Below are positions 8,262 through 16,702 of a DNA stretch of 64,000 nt, piece by piece (positions within the stretch are counted from its first letter, which is position 1; each line of letters opens with the position of its first letter). A program made the position numbers and the translations under genes. Below the pieces are notes generated by a model. It was not told the DNA's origin. It was given only the letters and a program-made list of their open reading frames with translations, and did not search any database. This DNA is from an uncultured Ruminococcus sp. (GTDB lineage: Bacteria > Bacillota > Clostridia > Oscillospirales > Acutalibacteraceae): NCBI GenBank assembly GCA_902762615.1, contig CACWOX010000013.1, positions 1 through 64,000 on the forward strand, read 5' to 3'.

Positions 8262-9329
8262 TTACTTCACAACGACAGTCCAGCCGAATTCGTCCGGAAT
8301 CTTGCCGAACTGCATGCCTGTGATCTTGTCGTAGAGCATCTGAGAGATCTCGCCGATTTCGCCGTTGTTGATGGGAATGATGGTGTCGCCGCACTTCAGC
8401 TCGCCGACAGGAGAAATGACTGCCGCTGTGCCTGTGCCGAACATCTCCTTGAATTCGCCCTTAGCGTTGGCTTCGATCAGCTCTTCCACGGTGATCAGGC
8501 GCTCGGAAACCTTGTAGCCCATAGATTTAAGCACTTCGATGACCGACTTTCTGGTGATACCGGGCAGAATGGAACCGCGGAGGACAGGCGTGACGATCTC
8601 GTCACCGAGAACGAAGAACACGTTCATAGCGCCGACTTCCTCGATGTACTTGCGCTCCACGCCGTCCAGCCAAAGAACCTGGCTGTAGCCCTGCTCAGCC
8701 GCAACGTCCTGCGCCTTGAGGGAAGCGGCGTAGTTGCCGCCGGTTTTTGCGTAGCCTGTGCCGCCGATGACTGCGCGGACATATTTAGTCTCCACATAAA
8801 TCTTGACAGGTGCCAGACCGCCTGCGTAGTAGGAACCCGAGGGGCTCATGATGATGATGAACTTGTACTCGGTGGAGGTATGTGCGCCCAGAGCGTCCTC
8901 TGTGCCGATGATGAAGGGTCTGATGTAAAGCGAAGCACCGTCGGTGTGGGGAACCCAGTCGCTGTCGATGTCAACCAGCATTTCCAGCGCCTTCTCGGCA
9001 AGCTCCTCGTCGATGAGCGGAATGCTCAGGCGGTCGTTGGAGCTGTTGAGTCTGGCAAAGTTCTGATCGGGGCGGAAAAGTCTGATCTTGCCGTCCACGC
9101 CGCGATAAGCCTTCATGCCCTCGAATACTTCCTGGCTGTAGTGCAGGCACATGCAGGCAGGCGTCAGATCGAGCGGGCCGTAGGGGACGATGCGGGGATC
9201 ATGCCAATGTCCGTCGGTGTAATCCATGACGAACATATGATCGGTGAATATCTTGCCGAAGCCGAGCTTGCTCTCGTCGGCGGGTTTCTGCTTGGGATTC
9301 GTGGTAAGCTGAACCTTGATTTCTTCCAT
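8262..9329 (-). CDS. ilvE: Branched-chain amino acid aminotransferase
   Basis: About 355 residues, the length of the larger BCAT type. The enzyme is PLP-dependent and moves the amino group between glutamate and the keto acids of Leu, Ile and Val (EC 2.6.1.42), the last biosynthetic step. Family features: HYSQEVFEGMKAYRG near the N-terminus, GTGYAKTGGNYAAS carrying the PLP lysine, GVERKYIEEVGAMNVFF, and GTAAVISPVG. The start at 9329 is preceded by GAGGAG at a 10-nt distance; the longer frame upstream uses a TTG inside that region. Monocistronic: own promoter at 9420-9448, terminator at 8184-8221. Confidence 0.95.
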   Translation of the reverse strand: MEEIKVQLTTNPKQKPADESKLGFGKIFTDHMFVMDYTDGHWHDPRIVPYGPLDLTPACMCLHYSQEVFEGMKAYRGVDGKIRLFRPDQNFARLNSSNDRLSIPLIDEELAEKALEMLVDIDSDWVPHTDGASLYIRPFIIGTEDALGAHTSTEYKFIIIMSPSGSYYAGGLAPVKIYVETKYVRAVIGGTGYAKTGGNYAASLKAQDVAAEQGYSQVLWLDGVERKYIEEVGAMNVFFVLGDEIVTPVLRGSILPGITRKSVIEVLKSMGYKVSERLITVEELIEANAKGEFKEMFGTGTAAVISPVGELKCGDTIIPINNGEIGEISQMLYDKITGMQFGKIPDEFGWTVVVK

Positions 9330-9419
9330 GGTAAAAACACTCCTCAAAAAATAATTTAATTTGAAATAATCTCAATTGGATAAACAAATGATTGACAGCC
9401 GATTTGCTGATTAAATTTG

Positions 9420-9448
9420 ATTATATCACTTATTTGCCCGATTTGCAA
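9420..9448 (-). promoter_or_regulatory. ilvE promoter
   Basis: Minus strand TTGCAA (9443-9448), 17-bp spacer ending in TGA, TATAAT (9420-9425). The leader is only about 85 nt and shows no T-box features. Confidence 0.75.
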
Positions 9449-9503
9449 GTTTTTTGTATAAATTATTCATAACGCATATAGCAATTAGTGGTTGACACGC
9501 AAA

Positions 9504-9555
9504 CGCTCGCATTCGCTCGCTAATTATGGCGCTACGCACTTTCTTTTTTCATTTC
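9504..9555 (+). repeat. Dispersed intergenic repeat, copy A
   Basis: Contains CGCTCGCATTCGCTCGCTAA followed by TT, then GGCGCTACGCAC and a T/C-rich end. The same arrangement occurs inverted at 22661-22699, where the 22-base core is identical; related copies lie at 19359-19440 and 60633-60925. No coding capacity. Confidence 0.7.
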
Positions 9556-9582
9556 TACTTTTACAATCGCCTAAAAACGTTC

Positions 9583-10083
9583 CTACATCTCATACATCAG
9601 ATCGTCGGGAATGAATAATTCTATCCGCTGGTCAGCAACCTTCGCAAGAGCAGAGGCAAATTCCAGCCCGAACGCACTGCCGTCTGAATAAAGGTCGCTC
9701 AGCGGCGCCAGAACGAATGCCCTTCGCAATATTCCCGGATGCGGAAGGTTCAGCTCGTCAGTGGACATATTCACACCTTCGTAAAGAAGCAGGTCGATGT
9801 CCACCGTGCGTGGAGATTTGAAGCCGGGGCGCGTCCTGCCGAGCGCCGATTCTATGCCGAGGCAGGCGCCGAGCAGGGCATTCGGAGAAAGCCGCGTTTC
9901 GATTTCGGCGGCACAGTTGATGTAGGGCGGCTGCGGCTCGGTCACTTCCACCGCCTCGGTCAGGTAATAGCGCGACACACGCAGCAGCCTCGTCCCGCAA
10001 AGATTGGAAACTGCCGCGAGAGCGCAGCGGATATTGCCGCACGGGTCGCCGAGATTGCCCCCCAATCCCAGAACCGCCTTCAT
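9583..10083 (-). CDS. folK: 2-amino-4-hydroxy-6-hydroxymethyldihydropteridine pyrophosphokinase
   Basis: About 166 residues. HPPK transfers pyrophosphate from ATP to 6-hydroxymethyl-7,8-dihydropterin in folate synthesis (EC 2.7.6.3). Diagnostic motifs are LGLGGNLGDP at the N-terminus, the ALGRTRPGFKSPRTVDIDLLLY signature with the Mg-binding Asp pair, and LPHPGILRRAFVLAPL. The start at 10083 overlaps the folB stop by 4 nt (ATGA), the usual coupled arrangement. The gene order folB-folK fits many Firmicutes; folP and folE are not in the window. Confidence 0.95.
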   Translation of the reverse strand: MKAVLGLGGNLGDPCGNIRCALAAVSNLCGTRLLRVSRYYLTEAVEVTEPQPPYINCAAEIETRLSPNALLGACLGIESALGRTRPGFKSPRTVDIDLLLYEGVNMSTDELNLPHPGILRRAFVLAPLSDLYSDGSAFGLEFASALAKVADQRIELFIPDDLMYEM

Positions 10084-10454
10084 CTCAAAGACTCCCTTCC
10101 CCTGCGAATGGTGACGGCGGCGTATTCGATGTCGCATTTTACCGGCGCATGCGGCTTCTTCAATGTGACCTCCACCTCGCTGACCCTGTCGAATTCCCTC
10201 AGAATGGCATCGCACACCACCTGCGCCGCGCGTTCGATGAGGTCGTAATGATGATCGGTCATTGCCTTATAGGCGCAGTTGCAGACCTCGTCGTAATTGA
10301 CCGCTTCCTCGAGACTGTCGAGCAGACACGCCATGGTATAGTCGCCGTAAAGTCCGATATCCAGATAGAAATACTGCCCTTTTCGCTTTTCCTCCGGCAG
10401 CACGCCGTGGTAGGCATACACCTTTAAATTTTTGATGGAAATGCAGTCCTGCAT
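10080..10454 (-). CDS. folB: Dihydroneopterin aldolase
   Basis: About 124 residues, the usual length. It converts 7,8-dihydroneopterin to 6-hydroxymethyl-dihydropterin and glycolaldehyde (EC 4.1.2.25), directly feeding folK. Motifs: VYAYHGVLPEE, VNYDEVC, LIERAAQVV with the substrate-binding Glu, and VTLKKPHAPV with the catalytic Lys. The start MQDCISIKNLKVYAYHG at 10454 has AAGGAG about 11 nt upstream. Confidence 0.95.
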   Translation of the reverse strand: MQDCISIKNLKVYAYHGVLPEEKRKGQYFYLDIGLYGDYTMACLLDSLEEAVNYDEVCNCAYKAMTDHHYDLIERAAQVVCDAILREFDRVSEVEVTLKKPHAPVKCDIEYAAVTIRRGRESLR

Positions 10455-10505
10455 TTTTGCATCGGCTCCTTTTTTAATCCTGTAATTATATAATTGTATA
10501 CTTGT

Positions 10506-10535
10506 ATAATAACCCCAAGACACATAATCTGTCAA
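10506..10535 (-). promoter_or_regulatory. folB-folK promoter
   Basis: Minus strand TTGACA (10530-10535), 18-bp spacer, TATTAT (10506-10511), about 50 bp before the folB start. Confidence 0.65.
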
Positions 10536-10693
10536 ACAATTTCTCTCAAAAATAAGACAATTAATTTACAAAGCTGTTACAATTAATTTGAAATTGCTTA
10601 ACTCACAATAAAATATATCAATTATAATTAATATTGGTAATATGAATTGTATGTTTGTATATGATTTAATGTGTGGAAAAAGGTGATCCCGAA

Positions 10694-11512
10694 ATGGCAG
10701 GCAAAGGCACAGGGAAGTATTATGCGCCGGTTTACCGTGCGAAAAAATCTCCCGTTAAGGTCAGACGCGCCAGGTTGTTCAAGCGCTGCGCTGTGATAGC
10801 GGCAGCCGTGGCAATTGCGGCAGTATCCATCATGGCAATACAGATCAACAGAAATGAAGACGATTCATTTGTCAGGGTCGCGGCTTCGGAGCAGTCGCTC
10901 GCAGGAGTGTCGTCCTATCCGCGTGTTGTCGATAAATCCTCTCCCCTTGCGGACGATTACGTTCCCGAAAATCTGATGTCTCTCGGCACCCTGCCCAATG
11001 GCGACAATGTATTCCTTCGCGCCGACGCGGCTGAGGCGTTTCTCGAAATGTGCGCCGCCATGTCGGAGGACGGACTGGGCATCGTTCCGGTCAAGGGATA
11101 TGTTTCCTATCAGGAGCAAAGTCAGGTGCTTGCCGCGGCAGCCGACAGACTGGTCGCAGAAGGTCAATCTGCCGAGGAAGCCAAAAAGCACGCCGAAGCC
11201 GAGGTGTTCGCCCCCGGTCTGGACGAAGCGCAGCTCGGCACGTCCATTGATATTTCCACCGACGCGAATTCCGTGGACAGCTTTTCGATGACCGATCAGT
11301 ACCAGTGGATCTGCCAGAACGCGCACCGCTACGGCTTTATCATCAGATATACGGCTGCCAAAAAGAAGGTCACCGGAGTGGGTGACAAGCCGTGGCACCT
11401 GAGATATGTCGGCAGAGAGGCTGCCGAATTCATGGTTTCTTCCCACCTCTGCCTTGAGGAATATGTCCGTGCCGTCAAGGGTGAAAATCCCAAAGCCATC
11501 GAGGAAATCTGA
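10694..11512 (+). CDS. VanY-like D,D-carboxypeptidase-fold membrane protein, probably inactive
   Basis: About 272 residues with a basic cytoplasmic N-terminus, one TM anchor (CAVIAAAVAIAAVSIMAIQ, about 34-54) and a VanY/LAS-type domain outside the membrane. The fold is recognisable from VPVKGYVSYQEQSQVL, PGLDEAQLGTSIDIS and DKPWHLRYVG. In active members the second motif reads S-x-H-x-x-G-x-x-x-D and the third E-P-W-H. Here the first zinc His is Ala and the catalytic Glu is Lys, while the Asp and the last His remain. So the protein probably binds peptidoglycan or a partner without cleaving D-Ala-D-Ala. Start 10694 is set by AAAGGTGA; the GTG at 10673 is less likely. Confidence 0.8.
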   Translation: MAGKGTGKYYAPVYRAKKSPVKVRRARLFKRCAVIAAAVAIAAVSIMAIQINRNEDDSFVRVAASEQSLAGVSSYPRVVDKSSPLADDYVPENLMSLGTLPNGDNVFLRADAAEAFLEMCAAMSEDGLGIVPVKGYVSYQEQSQVLAAAADRLVAEGQSAEEAKKHAEAEVFAPGLDEAQLGTSIDISTDANSVDSFSMTDQYQWICQNAHRYGFIIRYTAAKKKVTGVGDKPWHLRYVGREAAEFMVSSHLCLEEYVRAVKGENPKAIEEI

Positions 11513-11574
11513 ATTACCTTTTTCCCCTGTTTATCAATCCGCCTTTTAACTTTCTCCAATTTATTTACAATAAA

Positions 11575-11622
11575 GCTCCCCCGAAGGAATCGTTTACCGC
11601 TGTCTTCGGGGGGAGTCTTTTA
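11575..11622 (+). terminator. Intrinsic terminator
   Basis: CTCCCCCGAAG pairs with CTTCGGGGGGAG (11604-11615), followed by TCTTTTAT. Confidence 0.9.
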
Positions 11623-11689
11623 TACATTGCTAAATTAAAAAGCGAAAATGACGTTTATTGTTATTGTTCTAAAAAATTTAAGAAAATAC

Positions 11690-11718
11690 TTGCAATTCTG
11701 TAAAACTTGTGTTATTAT
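11690..11718 (+). promoter_or_regulatory. Promoter of the sugar ABC importer operon
   Basis: TTGCAA (11690-11695), 17-bp spacer, TATTAT (11713-11718). A leader of about 125 nt follows. Confidence 0.75.
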
Positions 11719-11848
11719 ATGTTCGTAGATTCGATGAGGGACAAAAAACAGGTTCCTTTTTGAAGTCCACGGATTATTTTGAAAAAGATTTGCCAAAAAT
11801 TAAGAGGGATTTGGCAGATCCAAAAAAATTTTTTTGGAGGTATTACTC
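11719..11848 (+). promoter_or_regulatory. Structured leader with palindrome overlapping the ribosome binding site
   Basis: Three inverted elements in order: AGGGAC/GTTCCT followed by TTTTT (weak terminator-like); TGCCAAA/TTTGGCA, a perfect 7-bp stem; and CCAAAAAAATTTTTTTGG (11820-11837), a perfect 18-bp palindrome whose last GG is part of the GGAGG that starts the binding protein. The last could lower translation when folded or act as a DNA-binding or curvature site. No known riboswitch recognised. Confidence 0.45.
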
Positions 11849-13159
11849 ATGAAAAAAAGAATCGCAGTCTTACTTGCGTCGGCTATGCTGATGACATCGG
11901 CTCTCGCCGGCCTCGCATCCTGCAAGAGCGGCGGCGGCAACAGCGGCGCAGACGCCAGCAAGGGTCATGTCTATTATCTGTCATTCAAGCCTGAGGCAGA
12001 CGAAGCATGGCAGGAGCTTGCAAAGGCTTACACCGAGGAGACCGGCGTACAGGTCGACATCCTCACCGCTGCCAGCGGCACCTATGAGACCCAGCTTTCT
12101 TCCGAAATGTCCAAGACAGACGCTCCCACCATTTTCCAGATCAACGGTCCTAACGGCTACGCAAGATGGAAGGATTTCTGCTACGATCTGACAGACACCG
12201 ATTTCGCCAAGGAACTCAACAGCCAGGATTTCGCATTTAAAGACAGCGACGGCAAGACCCGCGGTATCGGCTATGTTCTTGAGACATACGGCATCATCGT
12301 AAACAAGAAGCTCCTCGAGCAGTCCGGTCACAAGCTTGATGAAATCACCAACTTTGAGACCCTGAAGGCTGTCGCAGATGACATTCATGCAAATGCTGCC
12401 ACAAACGGCTTTGACGCTTTCTCCACCGCCGGTATGGAGTCTTCCACCGACTGGAGATTCAAGACCCACCTTGCCAACCTCCCCATCTACCTCGAGTACA
12501 AGGCTGACGGTATTGACACCACAAAGACCATCAAGGGTTCTGCTCTTGACAACTTCAGAAACATCTGGGATCTCTATATCACAGACGCTCCCACAGATTC
12601 CGCTGTTCTTGCTTCCAAGACCATGGCTGAATGCACAGCTGAATTTACCGACGGCAAGGCTGTTTTCTATCAGAACGGCACATGGGCATACGGCGATATT
12701 AAGGGCAAGATCGCTGACGAAGATCTCGCATACCTCCCGATCTACACCGGCGCAGAAGGCGAAGAGAACCAGGGTCTCTGCACAGGTACAGAGAACTATA
12801 TGTGCATCAACAGCCAGGCTGACGAGAAAGACATTGAAGCTTCTCTCGAATTCCTCAAGTGGGTCTTCACATCCGAGACCGGTACAGACGCTGTTGCCAA
12901 CAAGATGGGCTTCCTCACTCCTTTCAAGAGCGGCAAGACCCCTGACAACTACCTTGTAAAGCTCGCAAATGACTCTCTTGCAAGCGGCAAGTCTCCTGTT
13001 TCCTGGAACTTCTCCACCATTCCTTCTGAGGATTGGAAGAACGGCGTGGGCGATGCTCTGACTGCTTATGCTGCAAAGCCGGGCGACGACACATGGGATG
13101 CTGTTAAGGTTGCATTCGTTGACGGTTGGGCAAGCGAATATGCCAAGATCGAAGGCTAA
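11849..13159 (+). CDS. Extracellular sugar-binding lipoprotein of an ABC importer
   Basis: About 436 residues, typical of family-1 extracellular solute-binding proteins. The signal peptide ends with a clear lipobox (GLASC), so the mature protein is lipid-anchored outside the membrane. The fold is visible in YYLSFKPEADEAWQELAKAY at the start, ETQLSSEMSKTDAPTIFQIN, and a late EFLKWVFTSETG. It should deliver an oligosaccharide to the two permeases downstream. Start is set by GGAGGT. Codon choice is notably biased toward C/T-ending favoured codons, suggesting high expression. No ATPase is encoded here; in such systems a shared MsmK-type ATPase is often elsewhere. The sugar cannot be named. Confidence 0.92.
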   Translation: MKKRIAVLLASAMLMTSALAGLASCKSGGGNSGADASKGHVYYLSFKPEADEAWQELAKAYTEETGVQVDILTAASGTYETQLSSEMSKTDAPTIFQINGPNGYARWKDFCYDLTDTDFAKELNSQDFAFKDSDGKTRGIGYVLETYGIIVNKKLLEQSGHKLDEITNFETLKAVADDIHANAATNGFDAFSTAGMESSTDWRFKTHLANLPIYLEYKADGIDTTKTIKGSALDNFRNIWDLYITDAPTDSAVLASKTMAECTAEFTDGKAVFYQNGTWAYGDIKGKIADEDLAYLPIYTGAEGEENQGLCTGTENYMCINSQADEKDIEASLEFLKWVFTSETGTDAVANKMGFLTPFKSGKTPDNYLVKLANDSLASGKSPVSWNFSTIPSEDWKNGVGDALTAYAAKPGDDTWDAVKVAFVDGWASEYAKIEG

Positions 13160-13233
13160 TCTCTTTGCCTGAGACAGGATGTGCTTTATTTCACATTCAT
13201 TAAAAGCATTGAATTAATAGCTTAAACCTTATG

Positions 13234-13277
13234 GAAGGGTGAACGGCATTTGCTTGCCCGTTCGCCCTTCTTTGTTT
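13234..13277 (+). terminator. Intercistronic hairpin, partial terminator
   Basis: GAAGGG-T-GAACGG (13234-13246) pairs with CCGTTC-G-CCCTTC (13258-13270), a 13-bp stem with one G-U pair, followed by TTTGTTT. In this position it probably stabilises the binding-protein mRNA and lowers permease expression. Confidence 0.7.
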
Positions 13278-13322
13278 AAACACAACGTCACTTTCCATCT
13301 CCATAAAAGAAAGGGGTTCTTT

Positions 13323-14180
13323 ATGGAAAAAATCATGAAAAAAAATCCCGGATATTTCTGCCTCTTCCTGCTGCCCACCCTGCTTGCCTTTATGATCGGA
13401 TTTGTCGTGCCGTTCGGAATGGGCATCTACATGTCCTTCTGCAAATTCAACACCTTAAAGGACATAGAATGGGTAGGAATTGAAAACTACACCAAGATTT
13501 TCATGGCGGACGAAGGAGAAATATTCCTCAATTCCTTCTGGTTCACGGCACTCTTCGCGGTGATCTCCACCGTTGCCATCAATGTGATCGCTTTCATGGT
13601 GGCAGTGCTTCTCACCAAAAACTTCGGCGGAACCAATATCTTCCGCACCATCTTCTTCATGCCGAATCTGCTGGGCGGCGTTTTGCTGGGTACCATCTGG
13701 AAGATCCTGCTCAACGGCGTACTGGTAACCATGAGAGAAACGCTGACAACCAACGGTACAAACGGCTTTATCGGTCTTTTGATTCTCATGATCTGGCAGC
13801 AGGTAGGTTACATGATGATCATTTATGTTGCCGGATTGCAGGGCATATCCGACGACCTCAAGGAAGCTGCCAAGATAGACGGCGCCAACAGCAAGCAGAT
13901 TCTTTTCAAAATCACTATTCCGCTTGTCATGCCTTCTATCAGCATGTGTACATTCCTCACATTAACAAACGGTTTCAAGCTGTTTGACCAGAACCTGACT
14001 TTGACCGGCGGCGGACTGAAACACAATTCCGAAATGCTGGCTCTCAACATCTACAATACCTTCTACAGCCGCGTAGGCTGGAAGGGCGTAGGTCAGGCAA
14101 AGGCTGTGCTTTTCTTCCTGCTGGTCGGCGCCATAGCAATTGCACAGCTCAAGATAACCCAGAGCAAGGAGGCGGACTGA
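13323..14180 (+). CDS. Sugar ABC importer permease, MalF/UgpA type
   Basis: About 285 residues with six TM segments. The cytoplasmic coupling loop that contacts the ATPase is clear: EAAKIDGANSKQILFKITIPLVMP (EAA motif with the conserved G). Start 13323 is set by AAGGGG; the longer frame lies in the upstream hairpin. It forms the membrane channel with the permease that follows 1 nt later. Confidence 0.93.
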   Translation: MEKIMKKNPGYFCLFLLPTLLAFMIGFVVPFGMGIYMSFCKFNTLKDIEWVGIENYTKIFMADEGEIFLNSFWFTALFAVISTVAINVIAFMVAVLLTKNFGGTNIFRTIFFMPNLLGGVLLGTIWKILLNGVLVTMRETLTTNGTNGFIGLLILMIWQQVGYMMIIYVAGLQGISDDLKEAAKIDGANSKQILFKITIPLVMPSISMCTFLTLTNGFKLFDQNLTLTGGGLKHNSEMLALNIYNTFYSRVGWKGVGQAKAVLFFLLVGAIAIAQLKITQSKEAD

Positions 14181-14181
14181 T

Positions 14182-15066
14182 ATGGCGGATAACAATGCAA
14201 CCAACATCAAATCAGCTGATCAGATAAAGGTCAAGCGCAAAATAAGCGACATTATTTTCACAATCGTATTCACCGTCATCAGCATCTTCTGGGTCTATCC
14301 GCTCGTCATGGTGTTGATCAACTCCTTCAAGACCAAGCTGTCTATCGGCAGCTCACCGTTTAACCTTCCCGATGAAACCACCTTTGTCGGTCTTGACAAC
14401 TATGATCAGGCTGTCAATACACAGATGGACTTCATATCCGCGCTGATCAACAGCTTGATCATCACAATTTGCTCGGTGGCTCTGATTCTTTTCTGTACAT
14501 CTATGTGTGCCTACTTCGTCATCAGGGTCAACGCATGGTACACAAAGGCATTCTATTATCTCTGCCTTTTCTCCATGATCGTTCCCTTCCAGATGATCAT
14601 GTTCCCGCTCTCCAAGGTCACCGATACCCTCGGTCTCAACTCACCTTTCCTCATTCCGATCGTGTATCTGGGATTCGGCGCGGGCACGGCTCTGTTTATG
14701 TTCACCAACTTCCTGAAATCGGTGCCGCTTGAGATAGAAGAAGCTGCCATGATCGACGGCTGCGGTCCCATCAAGACCTTCTTCAGCGTGGTGCTTCCCA
14801 TCATGAAGCCCACCATCATCTCGGTCGGTATTCTGGAAACCATGTGGATCTGGAACGACTACCTTCTGCCCTACCTTGTCCTCAATATCAGGTACTACAA
14901 GACGGTTCCGATCGTCATTCAGTACTTCCAGGGCGGCTACGGACAGGTGGAATGGGGCGCGATTATGGCGAGCATGGTCATCACCATCACGCCTATCGTC
15001 ATCCTCTACCTCTGCCTCCAGAAGCACATCGTCAAGGGCGTTCTCTCCGGCGCTGTCAAGGGCTGA
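14182..15066 (+). CDS. Sugar ABC importer permease, MalG/UgpE type
   Basis: 294 residues, six TM segments, EAA loop EEAAMIDGCGPIKTFFSVVLP. AAGGAGG sits inside the end of the preceding gene and the ATG follows that gene's stop directly. The C-terminus (HIVKGVLSGAVKG) is the typical MalG-family end contacting the ATPase. Completes a binding-protein/permease/permease importer. Confidence 0.93.
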   Translation: MADNNATNIKSADQIKVKRKISDIIFTIVFTVISIFWVYPLVMVLINSFKTKLSIGSSPFNLPDETTFVGLDNYDQAVNTQMDFISALINSLIITICSVALILFCTSMCAYFVIRVNAWYTKAFYYLCLFSMIVPFQMIMFPLSKVTDTLGLNSPFLIPIVYLGFGAGTALFMFTNFLKSVPLEIEEAAMIDGCGPIKTFFSVVLPIMKPTIISVGILETMWIWNDYLLPYLVLNIRYYKTVPIVIQYFQGGYGQVEWGAIMASMVITITPIVILYLCLQKHIVKGVLSGAVKG

Positions 15067-15124
15067 TGCCTTATTGATCTGTCGGCTGGAATTTCACCCG
15101 CTGTAAAATCAAAAATAAAAAATT

Positions 15125-15170
15125 CGCTCCTGCGTCTTGCCTCAAACCGGCGGTGCGGGAGCGTTTTTTA
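15125..15170 (+). terminator. Terminator of the sugar ABC operon
   Basis: CGCTCC-T-GC pairs with GC-G-GGAGCG (15155-15163) and is followed by TTTTTTAT. Confidence 0.85.
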
Positions 15171-15204
15171 TATTTAATATCTCTTCTTTATCACAGTTGC
15201 CAAT

Positions 15205-15240
15205 AAAGCCCGAACCGCGTATTTTGGGGTTCGGGCTTTG
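15205..15240 (-). terminator. Terminator of the MBOAT/SGNH operon
   Basis: AAAGCCCGAACC (15205-15216) pairs perfectly with GGTTCGGGCTTT (15228-15239). It lies just past the minus-strand MBOAT stop. Confidence 0.8.
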
Positions 15241-15271
15241 TAGTATAAAAATATAAAAAACATCAAAAATA

Positions 15272-16702
15272 TCAATAATTGCCGTAAATGAACGGGCTAC
15301 CTCCGGTGTAAGCCAACGCAATGAGCAGTCCGCAGAATACGAAGAACGCAACCAGATGCCAGAATTTGCTCAGGTCGAGCACGGGATATTGCGCCTTGAC
15401 AAAGCTGGTGTTAAGTTTCTTTGCCCTGAGTTTCACTCCGCGGGAATGCATGATGGCAGGAACCGTCGCGGCAAAGTACATTCCGACCGTCACAAACAGC
15501 CAGAAGTAGGGCTGATCGACGCCTGCCTTAAAGGAGAAGAGCCGCCTGATGATCAGCAGAGCGGAACCAAGCGAAGGTGCGCGGAAGAATATCCAGCAGA
15601 AGGTGGTAAACAGGAATGTGAGCACGATTGAAATGACATTGGAGAGAAGGCTGTGCGCCTTTTCGCCGCTCTTTGTCAGGGTCATCCACGCCTTGTGAAC
15701 CGCCAGAGCCACGCCGTGCAGCAGTCCCCAGATGATATAGGTCCAGTTGGCGCCGTGCCAGATACCGCCTATCACCATTGTGAGAATCAAATTGAGATAG
15801 GTACGCGCCTTGCCCTTGCGGTTGCCGCCGAGGGAAATATAGACATACTTTTGCAGCCATGTGGAAAGGGTGATGTGCCAGCGCTTCCACAGCTCGGTTA
15901 CATTGTGAGCAAGGTAAGGCAGATTGAAGTTGACCGGCAGATCGTAGCCGAGTATCTTCGCCGCGCCGATAGCCATATCGGAATATCCCGAGAAATCAAA
16001 GTAAATCTGGAAGGAATAGGCTATCACAGCCAGCAGCACCGAAAAGCTGCTGAATATCATCGGCGTTTCGTAGACCTGATCGACAAAGACCGAGAGCCTG
16101 TCCGCCATTACCAGCTTTTTGAAAAGTCCGAATACAAATATCTGCACGCCGGGCAGGAAGGTGGCAAGTCCGACATTGCGGCGCTTTGCCGACTGCCCAA
16201 AGAAATCGCCGCTGCGCTGAATCGGTCCGGACGTGAGCTTGGGGAAGAATGTGATGTATGCCGCGACATTCTCAAAATCACGCGCTTCCAGCTCTCCGCG
16301 GTGAACGTCCACAAGATAGCTGACCGCGCTGAATGTGTAAAAGGATATGCCTATCGGCAGAAAGATATTCAGTGTGGGACTCGCGTGACCAAAGGCAGCC
16401 ATTGCGGAACCGACCACAAAATTGGTGTATTTGAACACGCCAAGCGATACGAGCGACGCGATCACTCCGACGTACCAGTATTTTTGATTCTTCGCAAAAT
16501 ACCATGTGACGACGGTAATCACCGCAAGCACCAGCGCCGAAAGCAGGTTGGCATATGCCACAAAAATCAGACTTGCCGCGGTGAGCGTCCAGTTGTTGAG
16601 GCTGCGTCTGCGTTCATCGGAAACAGGCAGTCTGTCATAGATATACAGCAGGGTAAATACCGCACCAAGCAGCCCCATAAGCGCAAAGCTAATCATTGAC
16701 AT
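15272..16702 (-). CDS. MBOAT family membrane O-acyltransferase (AlgI/DltB type)
   Basis: About 476 residues with 10 or more TM segments. Family signatures: FFPKLTSGPIQRSGDF, FDFSGYSDMAIGAAKILGYDLPVNFNLPY, ELWKRWHITLSTWLQKYVYISLGGN, and IGGIWHGANWTYIIWGLLHG with the catalytic His. Such proteins move acyl (usually acetyl) groups across the membrane for modification of cell-wall or exopolysaccharide. The start at 16702 has GGAAGGAGG upstream and overlaps the end of the SGNH gene by 14 nt, so the two are coupled. The acceptor polymer is not identifiable; no dltA/dltC genes are nearby. Confidence 0.93.
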   Translation of the reverse strand: MSMISFALMGLLGAVFTLLYIYDRLPVSDERRRSLNNWTLTAASLIFVAYANLLSALVLAVITVVTWYFAKNQKYWYVGVIASLVSLGVFKYTNFVVGSAMAAFGHASPTLNIFLPIGISFYTFSAVSYLVDVHRGELEARDFENVAAYITFFPKLTSGPIQRSGDFFGQSAKRRNVGLATFLPGVQIFVFGLFKKLVMADRLSVFVDQVYETPMIFSSFSVLLAVIAYSFQIYFDFSGYSDMAIGAAKILGYDLPVNFNLPYLAHNVTELWKRWHITLSTWLQKYVYISLGGNRKGKARTYLNLILTMVIGGIWHGANWTYIIWGLLHGVALAVHKAWMTLTKSGEKAHSLLSNVISIVLTFLFTTFCWIFFRAPSLGSALLIIRRLFSFKAGVDQPYFWLFVTVGMYFAATVPAIMHSRGVKLRAKKLNTSFVKAQYPVLDLSKFWHLVAFFVFCGLLIALAYTGGSPFIYGNY

